A stretch of 64,000 nt of DNA from Psococerastis gibbosa (lineage: Eukaryota > Arthropoda > Insecta > Psocodea > Psocidae). The notes beneath the pieces were generated by a model that did not search any database, was not told the DNA's origin, and saw nothing but the letters and a program-made list of their open reading frames with translations. The stretch covers positions 29,228,290 through 29,292,289 of the forward strand of contig OZ020489.1 in NCBI GenBank assembly GCA_963971405.1. The letters are read 5' to 3'. The translations under genes were made by a program, and so were the position numbers. The number at the start of each line of letters is the position of its first letter. Position 1 is the stretch's first letter. Below are positions 50,201-62,043 of this stretch, in pieces.

Positions 50201-53200
50201 GTATGAAGTTCGAATAAATGCGAATCTATTTCGTAAAAATAAGAAAGCAAAAAATCTGTTCTCCTTTCTCTTATTCCTCTATCTGTTCATGCTTTCTAGT
50301 TAAATAGATACTCTGCCCTGTGACACTGATATTGTTCTTATATGATAACATACTCTATTGAAATATCCATAAAGCGTGGTATTGCTTTTAGGCGGCTATT
50401 CCACTTGTCAATATTCCGTCATTTGTGCGTCAACAATTGATTAGATTTTTGTTTTACTCTATGTCATTGTCCATTAAAACTTTCCCATGTTAAAATTGAT
50501 CAATGATCACAGAGTAAAATCACGCTTTGCAAACAATAATAACAATCTTAAATTAAATAATGGAGATAAATAATTGTAATTAATATCTTGAGAACGAACG
50601 AATTATTTCATAATTTAAATCATCAATTTCTTGTAGATTATAAAATTAAATGAAAGATAAAATTAGAAAAAAATTGAAAACAAAAATAGTCAATTACTGA
50701 AGACAAGTGGTATCAGGTGTAAAAATATAAATGCAACATTTATATTTCCGTCAATGGCATTATCAATATTGAAGAAAAACTGACAATTGAATTAGCCGCC
50801 TTAAAGGGGCTCATGCAAGGCTACTAGACTGTAGTAGATACAATTGTATCTGTCTAAAGAAAACATTCATTCATTCTCGTTGGAACTAGAACATCAAAAA
50901 ATGTGGAGAATTATACGGCGTCGGATTTGGTGCAGTGGTGGTCAGCATACCTCCCCGGCAAGGGTGAAACACGGGTTCGAATCCAGTTTCCGTCCGTTTT
51001 TTCATGCCTTCCATTCTCTGATTCCTTTGACTGCAGAGGTTTTCTACAAATTTAAATAGGTTCCCTGTACCTCTAATTATTGTTACGTCTACTTTTACTT
51101 TTACATCGCCTTTGTCTACAGGGCGGGTCGGCGGCACGGCAGCGGCGTTTCCAAACAACTCTGTTTAGAGCGTCTTCCTTATGTGTTCTTTGATTTTTCT
51201 GGGAATTGTCATTTTCGGTCTTCCCCGGGGGCGGGGTCCAGGGAGTGTCATGTTCTGTATACGCTTTTAGGAGGGATGTTTCCTCTCTCCTCTGGACGTG
51301 GCCCCACCAGCTGAGTCTTCTTTCCTTCAGTTTCAGTGCGACATCAGCAGTTTTCATCTCTAACTTATGTCCTCATTTCGGCGCCGGTCTTGCAGGGTCA
51401 CTCCACACGACCTTCGCCGCATTCTCATCTCCGCCACGTGGATTTTGTGTTCATCTCGCTTCCTGACTGCCCAACACTCCGCACCGTACAGCATGCATGG
51501 TCTGATCACTTGCTTATATATTCGACCCTTGAGCTTCCTTGGCATTTTTCTGTCTGTGAGACTTGGTGCCGTGTCATGAAATTTTTATTGTTAATACTAA
51601 GTTTGAGTTGAAATTATTATCGTTTTAGGGAACCACATTGGAGTTCGGATGAGAAGTTGTGCGCGCGCCTGCTCAACAACGACGTGTTATTTTACGAAAA
51701 CTGTTCATTCGAGGTATCCGTTAATAAATGCTCCCCCGCCAAAGTCGCAGCTTTCAGTCTTTCGCCGGGCCCAGCACCACATTATATACTTTGCTTTTTA
51801 CCCGGCCAATCGGGGCAACCAAGTTTTGGCCGATTGTTTCAGTATCCCAACTTTGATGCCAGTAGCTGCCTCGCTAACAAGAGCTTCTTCCAGGTACGCA
51901 TAGTGGAATATTTCCGTACTCGCAAAAGAAAAACATGAAAATCAGTGAGATGAGAACGTATTTCTTACCTGTTACACTTTTAAAACTTAAGACAAAGTTT
52001 TACTAAAATGGGCTTAGGTCACCAACAATCACAGAGATGTAATAGTCTTAAATTTGGCTTATACAGTCACAATCACTATAGTTTTAAAGCAAGGGGTCAA
52101 TCATTCAAACAACATTTTGTTTTAATCAGCAACCTCAGAAACCAACCAATTCCGCCAATTATCCCGTTTTGCAGCAAGTTTCTGCGTATTTGACTGAATT
52201 CTCTGCCCCATTGGGAGGTCTCCAGGCCGCATGTAAAACCTATAGGCTCTGCTCCCAACATAAGACCAATTTTCCTGACTTCATTCGCTTACTTATCGAA
52301 CTTAAAAGTTAGTGAGTGTGATGATGTACCTGATTTTCGAGTGCTAATATGAATTCGCATAATAGTTTGCAATAGGCAACAATAAAATTTGGCATTGTTT
52401 GTCAAATGTTTTTATTTAGTATAATTTTGCTATGTTTTGTTTTCTTTTATGTTCTCAGGCTGACAGGGTTGATATGTACTGGAATAAAAAAGGGACAGGC
52501 GTTTTATTGATGACCAGCACAGAAGTAGACAGAACCGGCTCTAGCTACTATGGAAAACAAACCTTGCATTTTATATCAACGCGAGGAGAAACTGCCATGG
52601 TGACATTAGGTATGGTTTTCTATCTTGTGTAGAAATAACGCTATAAGCGATAGATCGCGTAAAAGAAACAATGTACTTTATCCGCCCCTGATTTCACCGT
52701 AAATTCGAGGCTTTAATTTTATTCAAATCGCCATAAAATTTAATAGAAATTTACTGAAGTCACTCCGTAAACATAACTAGTTTATGGATGAATTCGGTGA
52801 GAAGTTTCAATTAATGTGCTATTCGTTTTTCACATTTTGATGCATGGCAGAAAACTAGTTACGTTAAATCAGAACCGGTTTCGGCCCACGCCATCGTCAA
52901 GTGTAAGAAAACAGTAAAAACAGAACGGTATGCAAGATAAAACGTAAACACATTGTCAAGATGTTTTAACGTAAAACTTAACAAAGTAATTTATTGCACA
53001 ATGAGTGACAGCAAGTTTTACAAAGTTACTGAGGAGACTATTATGTATGTGTCAATGTGGACCGTAAATGAACCAGCCCCTTTGAAACTTGAGCCTCGAC
53101 AGAGGCAATCCTAAGATGTCGTTATTTAAAATTACGTAGGATCTTGTGATTAACTACATTAATACACTATTTTGTATCATATTCATTATTTCAGTTTCCT

Positions 53201-56200
53201 TAACAATTGTACGAACAAACTTTGCATTGGCATTGTATTCAATGCTGTTTGCGACCAGTGGGACCTTGGGGAGGAGTTCGGCTCAAATGTTTTACTTCGA
53301 AAATATGATGACTATTGTATTTGCTACTCTTGACGTGCAATGATTATATCTACTTACTGAAACACCTCAAGAAAGGTTTATTGTGACAATGCAATAATGC
53401 AAATTAACATAATTGTTTTACTTTCTGTTTAGGGAAGGATGCAGAAGGTCCCGTACACAGTGTAGAATGGAGCCCAAAGGGCACAGAATTTACCGTCATA
53501 TTTGGCTTTATGCCTGCCAAAGCCAAGATCTTCAATATGAAGTGCGAGCCTGTATATGATTTCGGGACTGGTGCCCGTAATTCCGTGCATTACAACCCTT
53601 TCGGAAATATACTTCTTCTTGGCGGTTTCGGCAATTTGAGGGGACAGATTGAGCTGTGGGACGCGAATAACCGGAGGCTCATCTCACAACTGCAAGCAGA
53701 AGAAACTACGCTGCTCTCATGGTCACCTGATGGAGAGCATTTTCTTACCGCTACAACTGCCCCTCGACTTCGACAGGGAAATGGGTTAGTAGTTAATGGA
53801 TTCAACTTTGTTTCAAATCAAATTTATTAAATTAAAACAACATTTATGTACATAACTTACAATATTACAAATGGAAGGGGGGCCCAAAGGACAAGTCCCG
53901 TGCTGAGCCCCCCTTTACAAATATAAAAGTAAAAGTAAAATTAGTGTCTAAACAAATTATGAATTAAGTAAAAGTAATAAGTTACTAAAAAATAATTCTG
54001 CATGCAGATAACTAAAGTAATGTAGGCTAATAATAAAATATTGGTTGACATTCAATACTGAGAGAACATCCACTTTACAGTATATCCCAATTTGCAGTAA
54101 ATCTAGTTGCCATGAAATAAATGTCTTTCCATTTTCTTTCTTTCACTTTAAAAAGATGTTAGTGGAAATAAGCAGTTACTCGCAGGGTTTCTACGAACGT
54201 ACCTTACAGTAATTGAGGAGTAGAATGAAAAACATTCACCTTTTTTTCTTCTCTCTCTCCCTTTTCTTTCTTCTCGTTTTAATTTTAAGTACTCATTAAT
54301 AATACATTACATACCATTTTTAGGGTTAACATGAAAACCAGACCTTGCAGTCTTATTGTTCACCGTTTGGTTTTTCAATAATGTCGTTTCAATTCATTTT
54401 TTTTTTTTTTTTGTTAGTGTAATTCTTCTTCCGGCTCTACAGCCCTTGGTGGGCTTTGGCCTGCTCGACAACACTCCTCCATTCTTCTCGGTTTTGCACA
54501 ACGCTCCACCATCTGGAGACTCCCAACTCGCGAAGGTCATTCTCTAACTCGTCCTTCCAGCGGTTTCTTGGCCGTTGTTAGTGTAATTCCAAATGCAAAT
54601 CAGCTAAATCAATATAAACCCCCCTTTTTAGTTGCAAGTGAAAGCAAAATATCCTATGTGCAATGTCCAATTGTCCTCGAACATCAAAAAACAATATTAG
54701 CCGGGTATAATTACAAAGAAACAAATGTGACAGGCGATGTCCAAGAAGATTGGAACTTAAGAATGCTAACAATCACCTACTGGGCCGCCAGGCTCTATAT
54801 GGCAGAAATGCCGGGAGAGGGGGAAGGCTAGAGAAGAAAGAAGGAACTAAATAAAATTTTAACATGGAAAGTAAGAGGAAGCTGAACATGGTCACTGAGA
54901 CTTACATGCACACAACGATAAAATCATTACGTAGTTAGAAGAAGTCTTACCGTTGTTGACAAATAATGAATGTAAGAAGTTTAAAAAAAATATCCCACTG
55001 TCTAGTTATTAAAAATTACTGTGTATCCGAAGAATTTGAACCATGTGCACCTGGGAGTCGGCAAAATGTATTAGGTGGTCGTTGAGTGAAAGATACAATA
55101 CAGTAAAATTATATTTCCATAAAAAGTTAAGTTACAGTAATCGTAATATGCTGCAGATCCCACTACTAAGCCCTGGTCGCACCATCGCTTCAAAAATATC
55201 AAAAGAATACTGGGTGGCTCCGTCATTTACCAATGCATGACGGGGCCGTACAGTATTCTTTACCGAGACTTTTCAAGCAATGACGGGAACCTCCCTAAAT
55301 CGAGGCCTGCCACTCACTACTCGGCGTTAAATATGCAACAAAAAGAAAGTAATAAAATCCTAAATTGTCGTAAGCAATGATCCGTTACTTTTTTGTTTTT
55401 AGTTTTAAAATTTGGCACTACAGTGGAGCCCTTATGTATGAGAGGCCATGGAGTAAACAAGAAGAGTTATGGGAAGTAGCATGGCAAAAATTCCCCATTG
55501 GAACATTCAAAGAGCCCGTTATACGAAATAAGCCAGTCGAAGGCATTCAGCCCAGCACACCGGTGCCTTCGAAGACACCTTATAGACCCCCTAGTGTTCG
55601 GGGGAAAGAACCTTCTAAACCGGACGAAGGAGTGCCAATACCAGCTCCTGAAAGTGAGTATTTTCACCAGAAAATTAGAAAAGGAACACAATACCCCTGA
55701 AAGACAATCGTGGGTTTCAGTCCCGTTCTTTCCAGTTTTTTTCTTGGTGGCCTTTTTCTACAGCCGAAGTCAATTTAATTAAATAAATAATGACTTCTGT
55801 TCTATTACTAAGCCAATCCAGCGAAGTTAGGGCTATAAAGCCCCCTCCTACACTCAACAAGGAAAGCCCGGGACTGCCTGCTTTACACTGTACTTCAAAA
55901 CTGAAACTTGTAGGAAATATGCATTACTCGGATAAATGGTTATACTGTTAATTCAATTCTTGCTTACTTTGACTATAGGTAGCTGTTGGAAGGCTTGCCC
56001 CCTGACTAGCTCAAAAAAAGCTCCTATGTCAAAGCAGCAAGCAATCAGTAAACCAGTGTGATTATAGGCTAGCCCTAAGGTCAGTGTAGTCTATCTGTAG
56101 CACCTCCTATGAGACTCAAAATGTAGTCCCCCCGCTGGTAGACAACACTCCCGTTAATTTCTTTCCTCTCAGAGTTCAAGGCACCAAATTAACTATCATA

Positions 56201-59200
56201 GGACCTTAGTGTTAGCAAGAGACTTCCCAGGGAAAAGATGTACACAGAAGTATTGCGGAAGGAGGAGTGAATTTAATATTTTGCATGAAAACAAGACTTT
56301 ATAGTCTTTATTTATAGTTTTTATTTATAGTGTTTATTTTCAATATAGTCGTTTTTCATTTCATTTTTATGATTATTATTAATATTACTATTATTGTTAA
56401 GTGAAGACATAGTAGATAATTTACTTAGTAAAGGAAACAGCTTTTAAAGCGCCAACCGGAATCTATATAAAATTATCTCTAACTCTGAAGTTATAATATT
56501 TCAACAAAGAACACTGCCTTCCAGTGGGCAGTGTCTAGAAAATGTCCCAATAACTATAATTAAACAATACTTCACATTTCTACTACTATGAGCGATACAT
56601 CAAATGTAGGAGTCCAGGCAGGCTGTGATTTACAATATAGCCCTGTATATAAATTGCAATCGGTACCTTCTTATTATATGTCTCGTCTCGAACTCACTGA
56701 ATACTCACTGCTATTGTCCATGGCATGTACTCGTGAACAGAACTTAGTACTATGGCGGGGTTGACTTTGGTCAATGGCCTCTTTTATGGCCCTGCAAGAT
56801 TCATCAAGCTTGTCGAGGGTAGGAAAAGTTAAGAAAGCTAAATGCGCCTGATAAATAGGTTGCAAATTTCTCCTAAAAATGTCGATAAGTAAGTCAGGAT
56901 CAATTTTAAGCTCCAATTAGGACACTGATAGCCGAACTTCAGAAATAAAATGTACAGGTCTCTCCGCCAGCTTCTGTTTTCTGTCTAATAGCTGCCTTAA
57001 TCCCTTAAAGACTGAGTTTCAAACCTCTTGGGCGCATATGTGTCCATGAGGGCTTGTATCATATCATCGAGCGTCTTCCAGTTTCGGTGGTGCCAATCGA
57101 ACCACCTGTCTACTGGGGAAAGAAATAGATCTCCTAAAATGAGCCAGTTCTTGTCCAAATCTACCCCAGTTATGACAGCCAATTTTTTTTAATTTATGTT
57201 TAAAATCCCCTGGGCTACCTTTCCGTACCTTTCGTAGGTGCAACCTCTTTTATGCGCCATTTTTTATCAACTTCAGAGTGCGGCCTCCGCCTGAAAAGGA
57301 TAAAGATGCTTGGGGGGATTGCTGGCAAACCCCTGACCCAGATTGTGCAATGCTAGGGGTAAAATTAGGCCCACCAACTTTGGTTGAAAACCACTACCCC
57401 AATCACTCTTGCTGCCACCATCTGCTAATTCATCCGACAACGTCCGTTCATTATCTGTACTTCCACTTAAAGCCATCTTGACATAAAAATAGGGACACAA
57501 CTATCCTAAGGGAAAATACGGGGGAAAAACACAAACAGTGAGATATAGCGTACATCTCCTCGTTTAGTCGATCCGACGGCAATAGTCGGTAAGCAGTTAG
57601 ACCATAAACCTCCCGTCCAGAACCGCCAACCTCCCACTGTAAACACAAAACAAAAACTCAGAATGGCTGAATCCTTTATCACAACAACAAAAATTAATTA
57701 ACAACAATATCACAATATTAGCGCAATGGCTAGCAATAACAAAGCTTTCCAGAGTTAACACATTTTCATAAGTTGCCCATTGCCGCCTGGGGCTCTCAGC
57801 AGGAAACATTTTTTTTTTTAAATTATTTCTACATAAACCTCCAGTCTTATATGAAATTATTAGAAATTACGTAAAATAAGTTATACTTTTTTTTTTTTAC
57901 ATGAACCACTTGTACCACAAGTAAATTAATAAACTATTATATACGAATTTGATATTCTGAAAGAAGGAAAAAAGTAAACTGCAATATATACTCATCTTGA
58001 AAATATGAAAATCTCCAACTGCCGTAGGACAGAACATTCCCACTATAAGGCGCATATAGTCAATAGTTGGTGGAATAAGCGCCTAAGTTGAATAACATTT
58101 TTTGAAAACAATCTGGTACCGTATATTCAAATCTTGCTTACTAAATACCCACTTTGACTATAGGTAGCTGGTGGAAGGTTTGCCCTCTAGCTCATAAAAA
58201 GCTCCTATGTCAAAGCAGCAAGCAATCAGTAAACCAGTGTGATTATAGGCTAGCCCTAAGGTCAGTGTAGTCTATCTGTAGCACCTCCTATGAGACTCAA
58301 AATGTAGTCCCCCCGCTGGTAGACAACACTCCCGTTAATTTCTTTCCTCTCAGAGTTCGAGGCACCAAATTAACTATCAGGGGGCCTTAGTGTTAGCAAG
58401 AGACTTCTCAGGGAAAAGAAGTACACAGAAGTATTGCGGAAGGAGGAGTTAATTTAATATTTTGCATGAAAACAAGACATTGTAGTTTTATTGTTCGCCT
58501 CTTGTTTATTTTCAAAAAAAAGTCGTTTTTGATTTCATTTAAATGATTATTATTAATATTACTATTATTATTATTAAGTGAATGTGATCTTAACATAGTA
58601 CATTATTTACTTAGTAAAGGGAACAGCTTTTAAAGCGCCAACCGGAATCTGTATAAAATCATCTCTAACTCTGAAGTTATAATATTACTACATAGAACAC
58701 TGCCTTCCAGTGGGCAGAGTCTAGAAAATGTCAAAATAACTATAATTAGGCGGGGTTTCCACCGACCTCTCATTGCTGAATGCAAAGACATTGACGTGGT
58801 AGTAGACATTCAAGACTTGGCGGGTATTCCACTGATCTCTCATTGTAGAATGCAAATGACATCGACGCAAATTTTTGTTTTACTCTATGCCATAGTTAAA
58901 ATTGATCAATGATCATATAGTAAAATCACAAACAAACTAAAATTAAAAAATGGCGTCATGGGATATGTTAAGTACAAACATTTTAATAGATTTCTATAAA
59001 AAGAAAAATTCAAATTTCCGTCAATGTCATTTGCATTCTGCAATGAGAGGTCGATGGAAACCCCGCCTTAAACAACTACTATGATCGATACATAACATGT
59101 AGTAGTCCAAGCAGGCTGTGATTTACTAGATACCTCTATATAAATTGCAATCGGTACCTTCTTATTATGTCTCGTCTTGTGGTAGGCAGTTGGATCAAGA

Positions 59201-60620
59201 ACTGGAGGCCCTTACTTCTCAGATCTTGTTATTAGTTGCTGCTGCTGGCCCGTAGGCAGCGACGGGCCAAGGGTTACTCCCTACTCCATTCATTCCTAAT
59301 GGTTTCGCATGTTCATTAATTAACTTAAAATCTTTTAAGGAAAAAAAAAACGAAAAATGTTGTTTTATTTTTCAAGAAAACCTGCTCAGTCCGTAATGCG
59401 CACGTTGAACCCCGTTTGTCTTATCAGACGCGCTTGCGCATGCCACTCTGGCCTCCCGCCATTTCCAGATGTATTTAAATCCGTTACAACATGTAGCTAG
59501 TGTAGGACTCGAACTAACAACCTTTCGGATGATAGTCAGAGTCCGTTCCACTACTCTACAAGTCCAATTTAGTGGTATAAATTATACTGCGTACAGTAGG
59601 ATTGAAAAAATAAAAACACCTGTCTATACCAATCTGGACTGAGTTCTTCGACTAGTCCTCACTTAGCGCAACTTTTTCTCAATCTCTTTTCGAATTTGTG
59701 TGTGTTCCTGCTCATCCAAAAATAACAAAACTGCAATGAGGCCACTTCAATATTGACCCATTCGAATATACATCCGTTAGATACTTGACAGAATATTATT
59801 ATTAGCATTTTTAATAATACTTATCAATCCATGATTACATATTATTATTTTAAATAGTTATTTTAAACTGTGGTTTTTCTTCCAGAGCTATCGAAAAACG
59901 CAATAAAATTAAAAAAGAACAGGGAAGCGAGGAAAGCAAAACGAGACGACGTTGAGCCCAAGGCGAACGATACCGCTACAGATCGGCAAACAAGTAATCA
60001 TCACTCTTCCCCAGCTAACGGACTTGCCGATGTTGACCTTCCTGATGACCCAGAAAAACTGAAAAAAATTAAGAAATTAAGAAGCGTACGTACCATTTAT
60101 AATAACTGGCTTAGTTGGAACCCAAAAAAAAACTAATGGACTTAGAAGGCCATTGACAACGTATTTTGCGTGGAATATTGTCTCGCAGAAGACACCATCA
60201 TGCCAACCAAATAATGATTATATCACGTAAATCTAGTTATAAAATGGTGACATAAGGCTAGTGTCATTGTTTTCTTTAACCCATGATCTTATTTGAGTCA
60301 CGAACAGTTGGCCTGAAAAATTGTGTACCCTCACCACATTTAACTGTCAAATAGGATTATTGATGATGCTACATTGTATTTGCTACTCTTGAAGTGCCTG
60401 ATGAGAATATTATACTGAAAATTGGATGAATAACTTGTGTCCACTGTTTAGTGTATTAACTGGCATTTGTTATTTTTTATTTCTTTTATTCCAGAAACTT
60501 AATGAAATTGCAAGATTAAAGGAACTAAAAGATTCTGGAAAACCTTTGGAACTAAATCAACTGGAAAAAATAAAAAAGGAGCCCGACCTAAACAAGGAAC
60601 TGAGCGCGTTGATATTGTGA
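47282..60620 (+). CDS. EIF2A: Eukaryotic translation initiation factor 2A
   Basis: Single-chain initiation factor (distinct from the eIF2 alpha subunit) that can deliver Met-tRNA to 40S subunits in special initiation. Nine exons join in frame: 47282-47309, 49325-49469, 49811-50029, 51629-51893, 52459-52609, 53433-53784, 55403-55653, 59886-60085 and 60495-60620. They give 578 residues (human 585). Residues up to about 420 form the WD/beta-propeller, with family stretches FAWVNG, LSPGPAPHY, ANKSFFQADRV, YGKQTLH, FGFMPAKAKIFN, YDFGTGARN, GGFGNLRGQ, SWSPDGEHFLTAT and FKIWHYSG. A Pro-rich linker (YRPPSVRGKE) and a Lys-rich coiled-coil tail follow. Donors are all GT. Introns carry many repeats; intron 7 (55654-59885) holds a gag-like element. 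AATAAA at 60655-60660 is the poly(A) signal. Confidence 0.97.
48899..49038. mobile_element. Hairpin MITE in EIF2A intron 1
   Basis: 140 bp palindrome flanked by direct TAA (48896-48898, 49039-49041), GGTGGGG / CCCCGCC ends, centre AAAGACAGTCTAAA as at 3010-3149. Confidence 0.86.
49588..49785 (-). repeat. Interspersed repeat, reversed copy in EIF2A intron 2
   Basis: Complement of the 28688-28995 repeat: AACGCCTGCTTAAAGCAACC and GGTTCCGAACCACTTGGGC. Confidence 0.68.
50391..50800. mobile_element. MITE in EIF2A intron 3
   Basis: 410 bp with GGCGGCTATTCC / TAGCCGCC ends and direct TTA duplications (50388-50390, 50801-50803). Less perfect arms than the others. Confidence 0.78.
51073..51560 (-). 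pseudogene. LINE reverse transcriptase C-terminal fragment
   Basis: On the minus strand, RIYKQVIRPCMLYGAECWAV (near 51510) and later RLSWWGHVQRREETSLLKA (near 51310) are the C-terminal hallmarks of LINE reverse transcriptases of the type with the WGH motif. The two parts are in different frames, so the copy is broken. It lies in EIF2A intron 3. Confidence 0.75.
53822..54600. repeat. Retroelement debris in EIF2A intron 6
   Basis: A stretch near 53870-53920 (GGGGGGCCCAAAGGACAAG) looks like the 3' end of a retroelement. Another at 54420-54575 (CTCTACAGCCCTTGGTGGGC, CTCGTCCTTCCAGCGG) has the look of a widespread arthropod repeat. Neither can be assigned. Confidence 0.35.
55779..55895 (-). mobile_element. 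SINE body copy in EIF2A intron 7
   Basis: Complement of the family body; AAATAAATAA tail end at 55779 and GGACTGCCTGCTTTACAC at the other side. Confidence 0.68.
56674..57500 (-). pseudogene. Retrotransposon gag-like fragment
   Basis: Three minus-strand open pieces line up: one from ATG 57477 (Ser/Asp-rich), one 57182-56997 (RWFDWHHRNWKTLDDMIQAL, then YAPKRFE) and one 56916-56674 (Leu-rich, DIFRRNLQPIYQAHL). The Trp-rich and helix-rich pattern resembles the retrotransposon gag (capsid) fold. Frames change between the pieces. No protease or polymerase is present. It lies between two similar direct repeats. Confidence 0.6.
58049..58083. mobile_element. Deleted MITE remnant
   Basis: 35 bp left of the family (GGCGC...GCGCC) with TAA on both sides. 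Confidence 0.65.
58749..59067. mobile_element. Hairpin MITE with TTA target duplication, filled site
   Basis: GGCGGGG...CCCCGCC element of 319 bp, flanked by TTA (58746-58748 and 59068-59070). The sister repeat near 56560 has a single TTA in the same context, an empty site that proves the boundaries. Its interior resembles that of the MITE at 8639-8880. Confidence 0.88.
59491..59573 (-). repeat. tRNA-like SINE head alone
   Basis: Minus strand reads GTAGAGTAGTGGAACGGACT (A box type) and GGTTGTTAGTTCGAGTCC (B box type), the head of the SINE family without body. Confidence 0.55.
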
Positions 60621-60654
60621 TTCATATGAAAAGCATGTCAATCGTATGCAGCGG

Positions 60655-60660
60655 AATAAA
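60655..60660 (+). terminator. EIF2A poly(A) signal
   Basis: AATAAA 35 bases after the EIF2A stop codon; no other good signal is closer. Confidence 0.7.
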
Positions 60661-61187
60661 ACAGCATCTGCCTATTGGTTTATTTTTATTGGTTTACCTC
60701 TAATCTTCGTTGCGTAGAAATCCTTAAAAATTTGCATGAGTTCTGTAATAACAAACTTAACTCTTGCTTAGAGTCTCTCCGACCATCCGTAGTAAATAAT
60801 GCATAATAATGTAGCACATTCATGCATTATCTCCTTGTAGAGACTTACTGCATATGGAAAAAAATTGTTCTCGCTAATAACTTACGCAATTTATATTTAA
60901 AAATCACAATTTGGAGACTGATTTTGTACGCAGACTGCTGAAAGCCACAATTTACTATTTTATATAATGTTTTTCATACTTTTATTGTAGAGTAATAATT
61001 TAATTCTATTCGGATGATCAAATTATTATTTTTGGGTAGGCAAACAGCACATGGTTTGTCAATTAATCATTTGGACAATGATTTGCCAGAACATTATGAT
61101 ATATTTGCAGGATCTTGATAAAAATTCTCATGCGTGACCTTCTTACTTTATGATTAAGTGTCAATGAGAGATGGATTATGGATAATT

Positions 61188-61727
61188 GCTTTCCAATTTA
61201 TACGTAGTATAAGGAAAGCTTTGTGACGGTCGAAATTTTCGATTCCGAGATTTAAACGGATTTACACGTTTTAAGGTCCCAGGAACCCAAAAAAGTGGTT
61301 TTTACGAAATGTCTGTCTCTCTGTCTGTTCGTCGATGTCCGGGCAAACTACTTGGTCGATTTTGATGAAATTCGGCATATAGGTTCACAAAAATCATACA
61401 TCGGGACCTTTTTTTTTATTTTGGGCTAACTCAATTTGGGGGGTTTTTATTTTCAAAAAACGTCTAAAAACATTATTTCCCCAAAACGGCTCCAACGATT
61501 TCTTTTAAATTCACGTATATTGTAGTTGTTAATGTTGATAAAATGCGGGGGGTCGCTTGCCCCTTGATAGTTTGCTTCTGGGGGTAAAAAAATAAAAATA
61601 ACTAAATTTTAATGAAAAATGACTAAAAAATAATTTTTCTGCGACACCTTTCTAACGATGATTTCTACCTTCAGGTATGTTTTAGGTGTTAAATTGAGTA
61701 ACGAAACCGGACAGGTTGCTTTCCCTA
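61188..61727 (-). mobile_element. TIR element, copy 3 (truncated)
   Basis: Reverse-oriented copy keeping the GCTTTCCAATTTATACGTAG end; the far end is cut where a SINE begins near 61736. Confidence 0.74.
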
Positions 61728-61735
61728 AAAATGGC

Positions 61736-61845
61736 CCTGGCCTTCCTAGTTGAGTGTAAGAGAGGGCTTCGTAGCCCTAACTCCGCAAGGTTGGCTTAGT
61801 AATAGAACATAAAAAGTCAATATTTACGGTATTTATTGGTGTCCC
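61736..61845 (+). mobile_element. SINE 3' fragment
   Basis: TTCCTAGTTGAGTGTAAGAG and AGGTTGGCTTAGTAATAGAA with a decayed tail; abuts the truncated TIR element. Confidence 0.68.
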
Positions 61846-61856
61846 GCCATTCATTT

Positions 61857-62043
61857 TTCATTTCCCTCTATAGCATGCGTCGGAAAAAATGGTTGTGGCT
61901 TCTTTGGCTGCCGCCTCTGCTGTAGTATTTCCTAGTGTACCCACGTGAGAGTTAATCCAATGAAAATGCAAAGTGGAGTTGGATATCAAGTCATTTATCA
62001 TGGATATAATGGCATTCACATGTGGACACGTGGTGCTTGTATT
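61857..62043 (-). pseudogene. LINE RNase H domain fragment
   Basis: Reading the minus strand from 62043 gives about 62 open codons including HFHWINSHVGTLGNTTAEAA, which matches the Trp-...-His-Val-Gly-...-Gly-Asn-...-Ala core of LINE-encoded RNase H domains. There is no start codon and no continuation that I can follow, so it is a fragment. Confidence 0.6.

Larger units (their letters stand above)
55951..59176 (-). mobile_element. Candidate gag-only LTR-type element
   Basis: Two direct repeats of about 0.73 kb (55951-56691 and 58124-59176, the latter enlarged by a 319 bp MITE) flank 1.4 kb with the gag-like fragment. This would suit a non-autonomous LTR retrotransposon read on the minus strand. 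I could not fix TG...CA ends, a primer site or a target duplication, so a simple local duplication with a separate gag insertion stays possible. Confidence 0.45.

Noticed and set aside
53146-53343. 65-codon hydrophobic frame in EIF2A intron 5
   Set aside because: It lies between well-supported exons with no start context or homology; chance open frame.
59870-59885. EIF2A exon 8 beginning at the ATG at 59870
   Set aside because: The TTCCAG acceptor ends at 59885 and the frame requires entry by splicing; the ATG is intronic.
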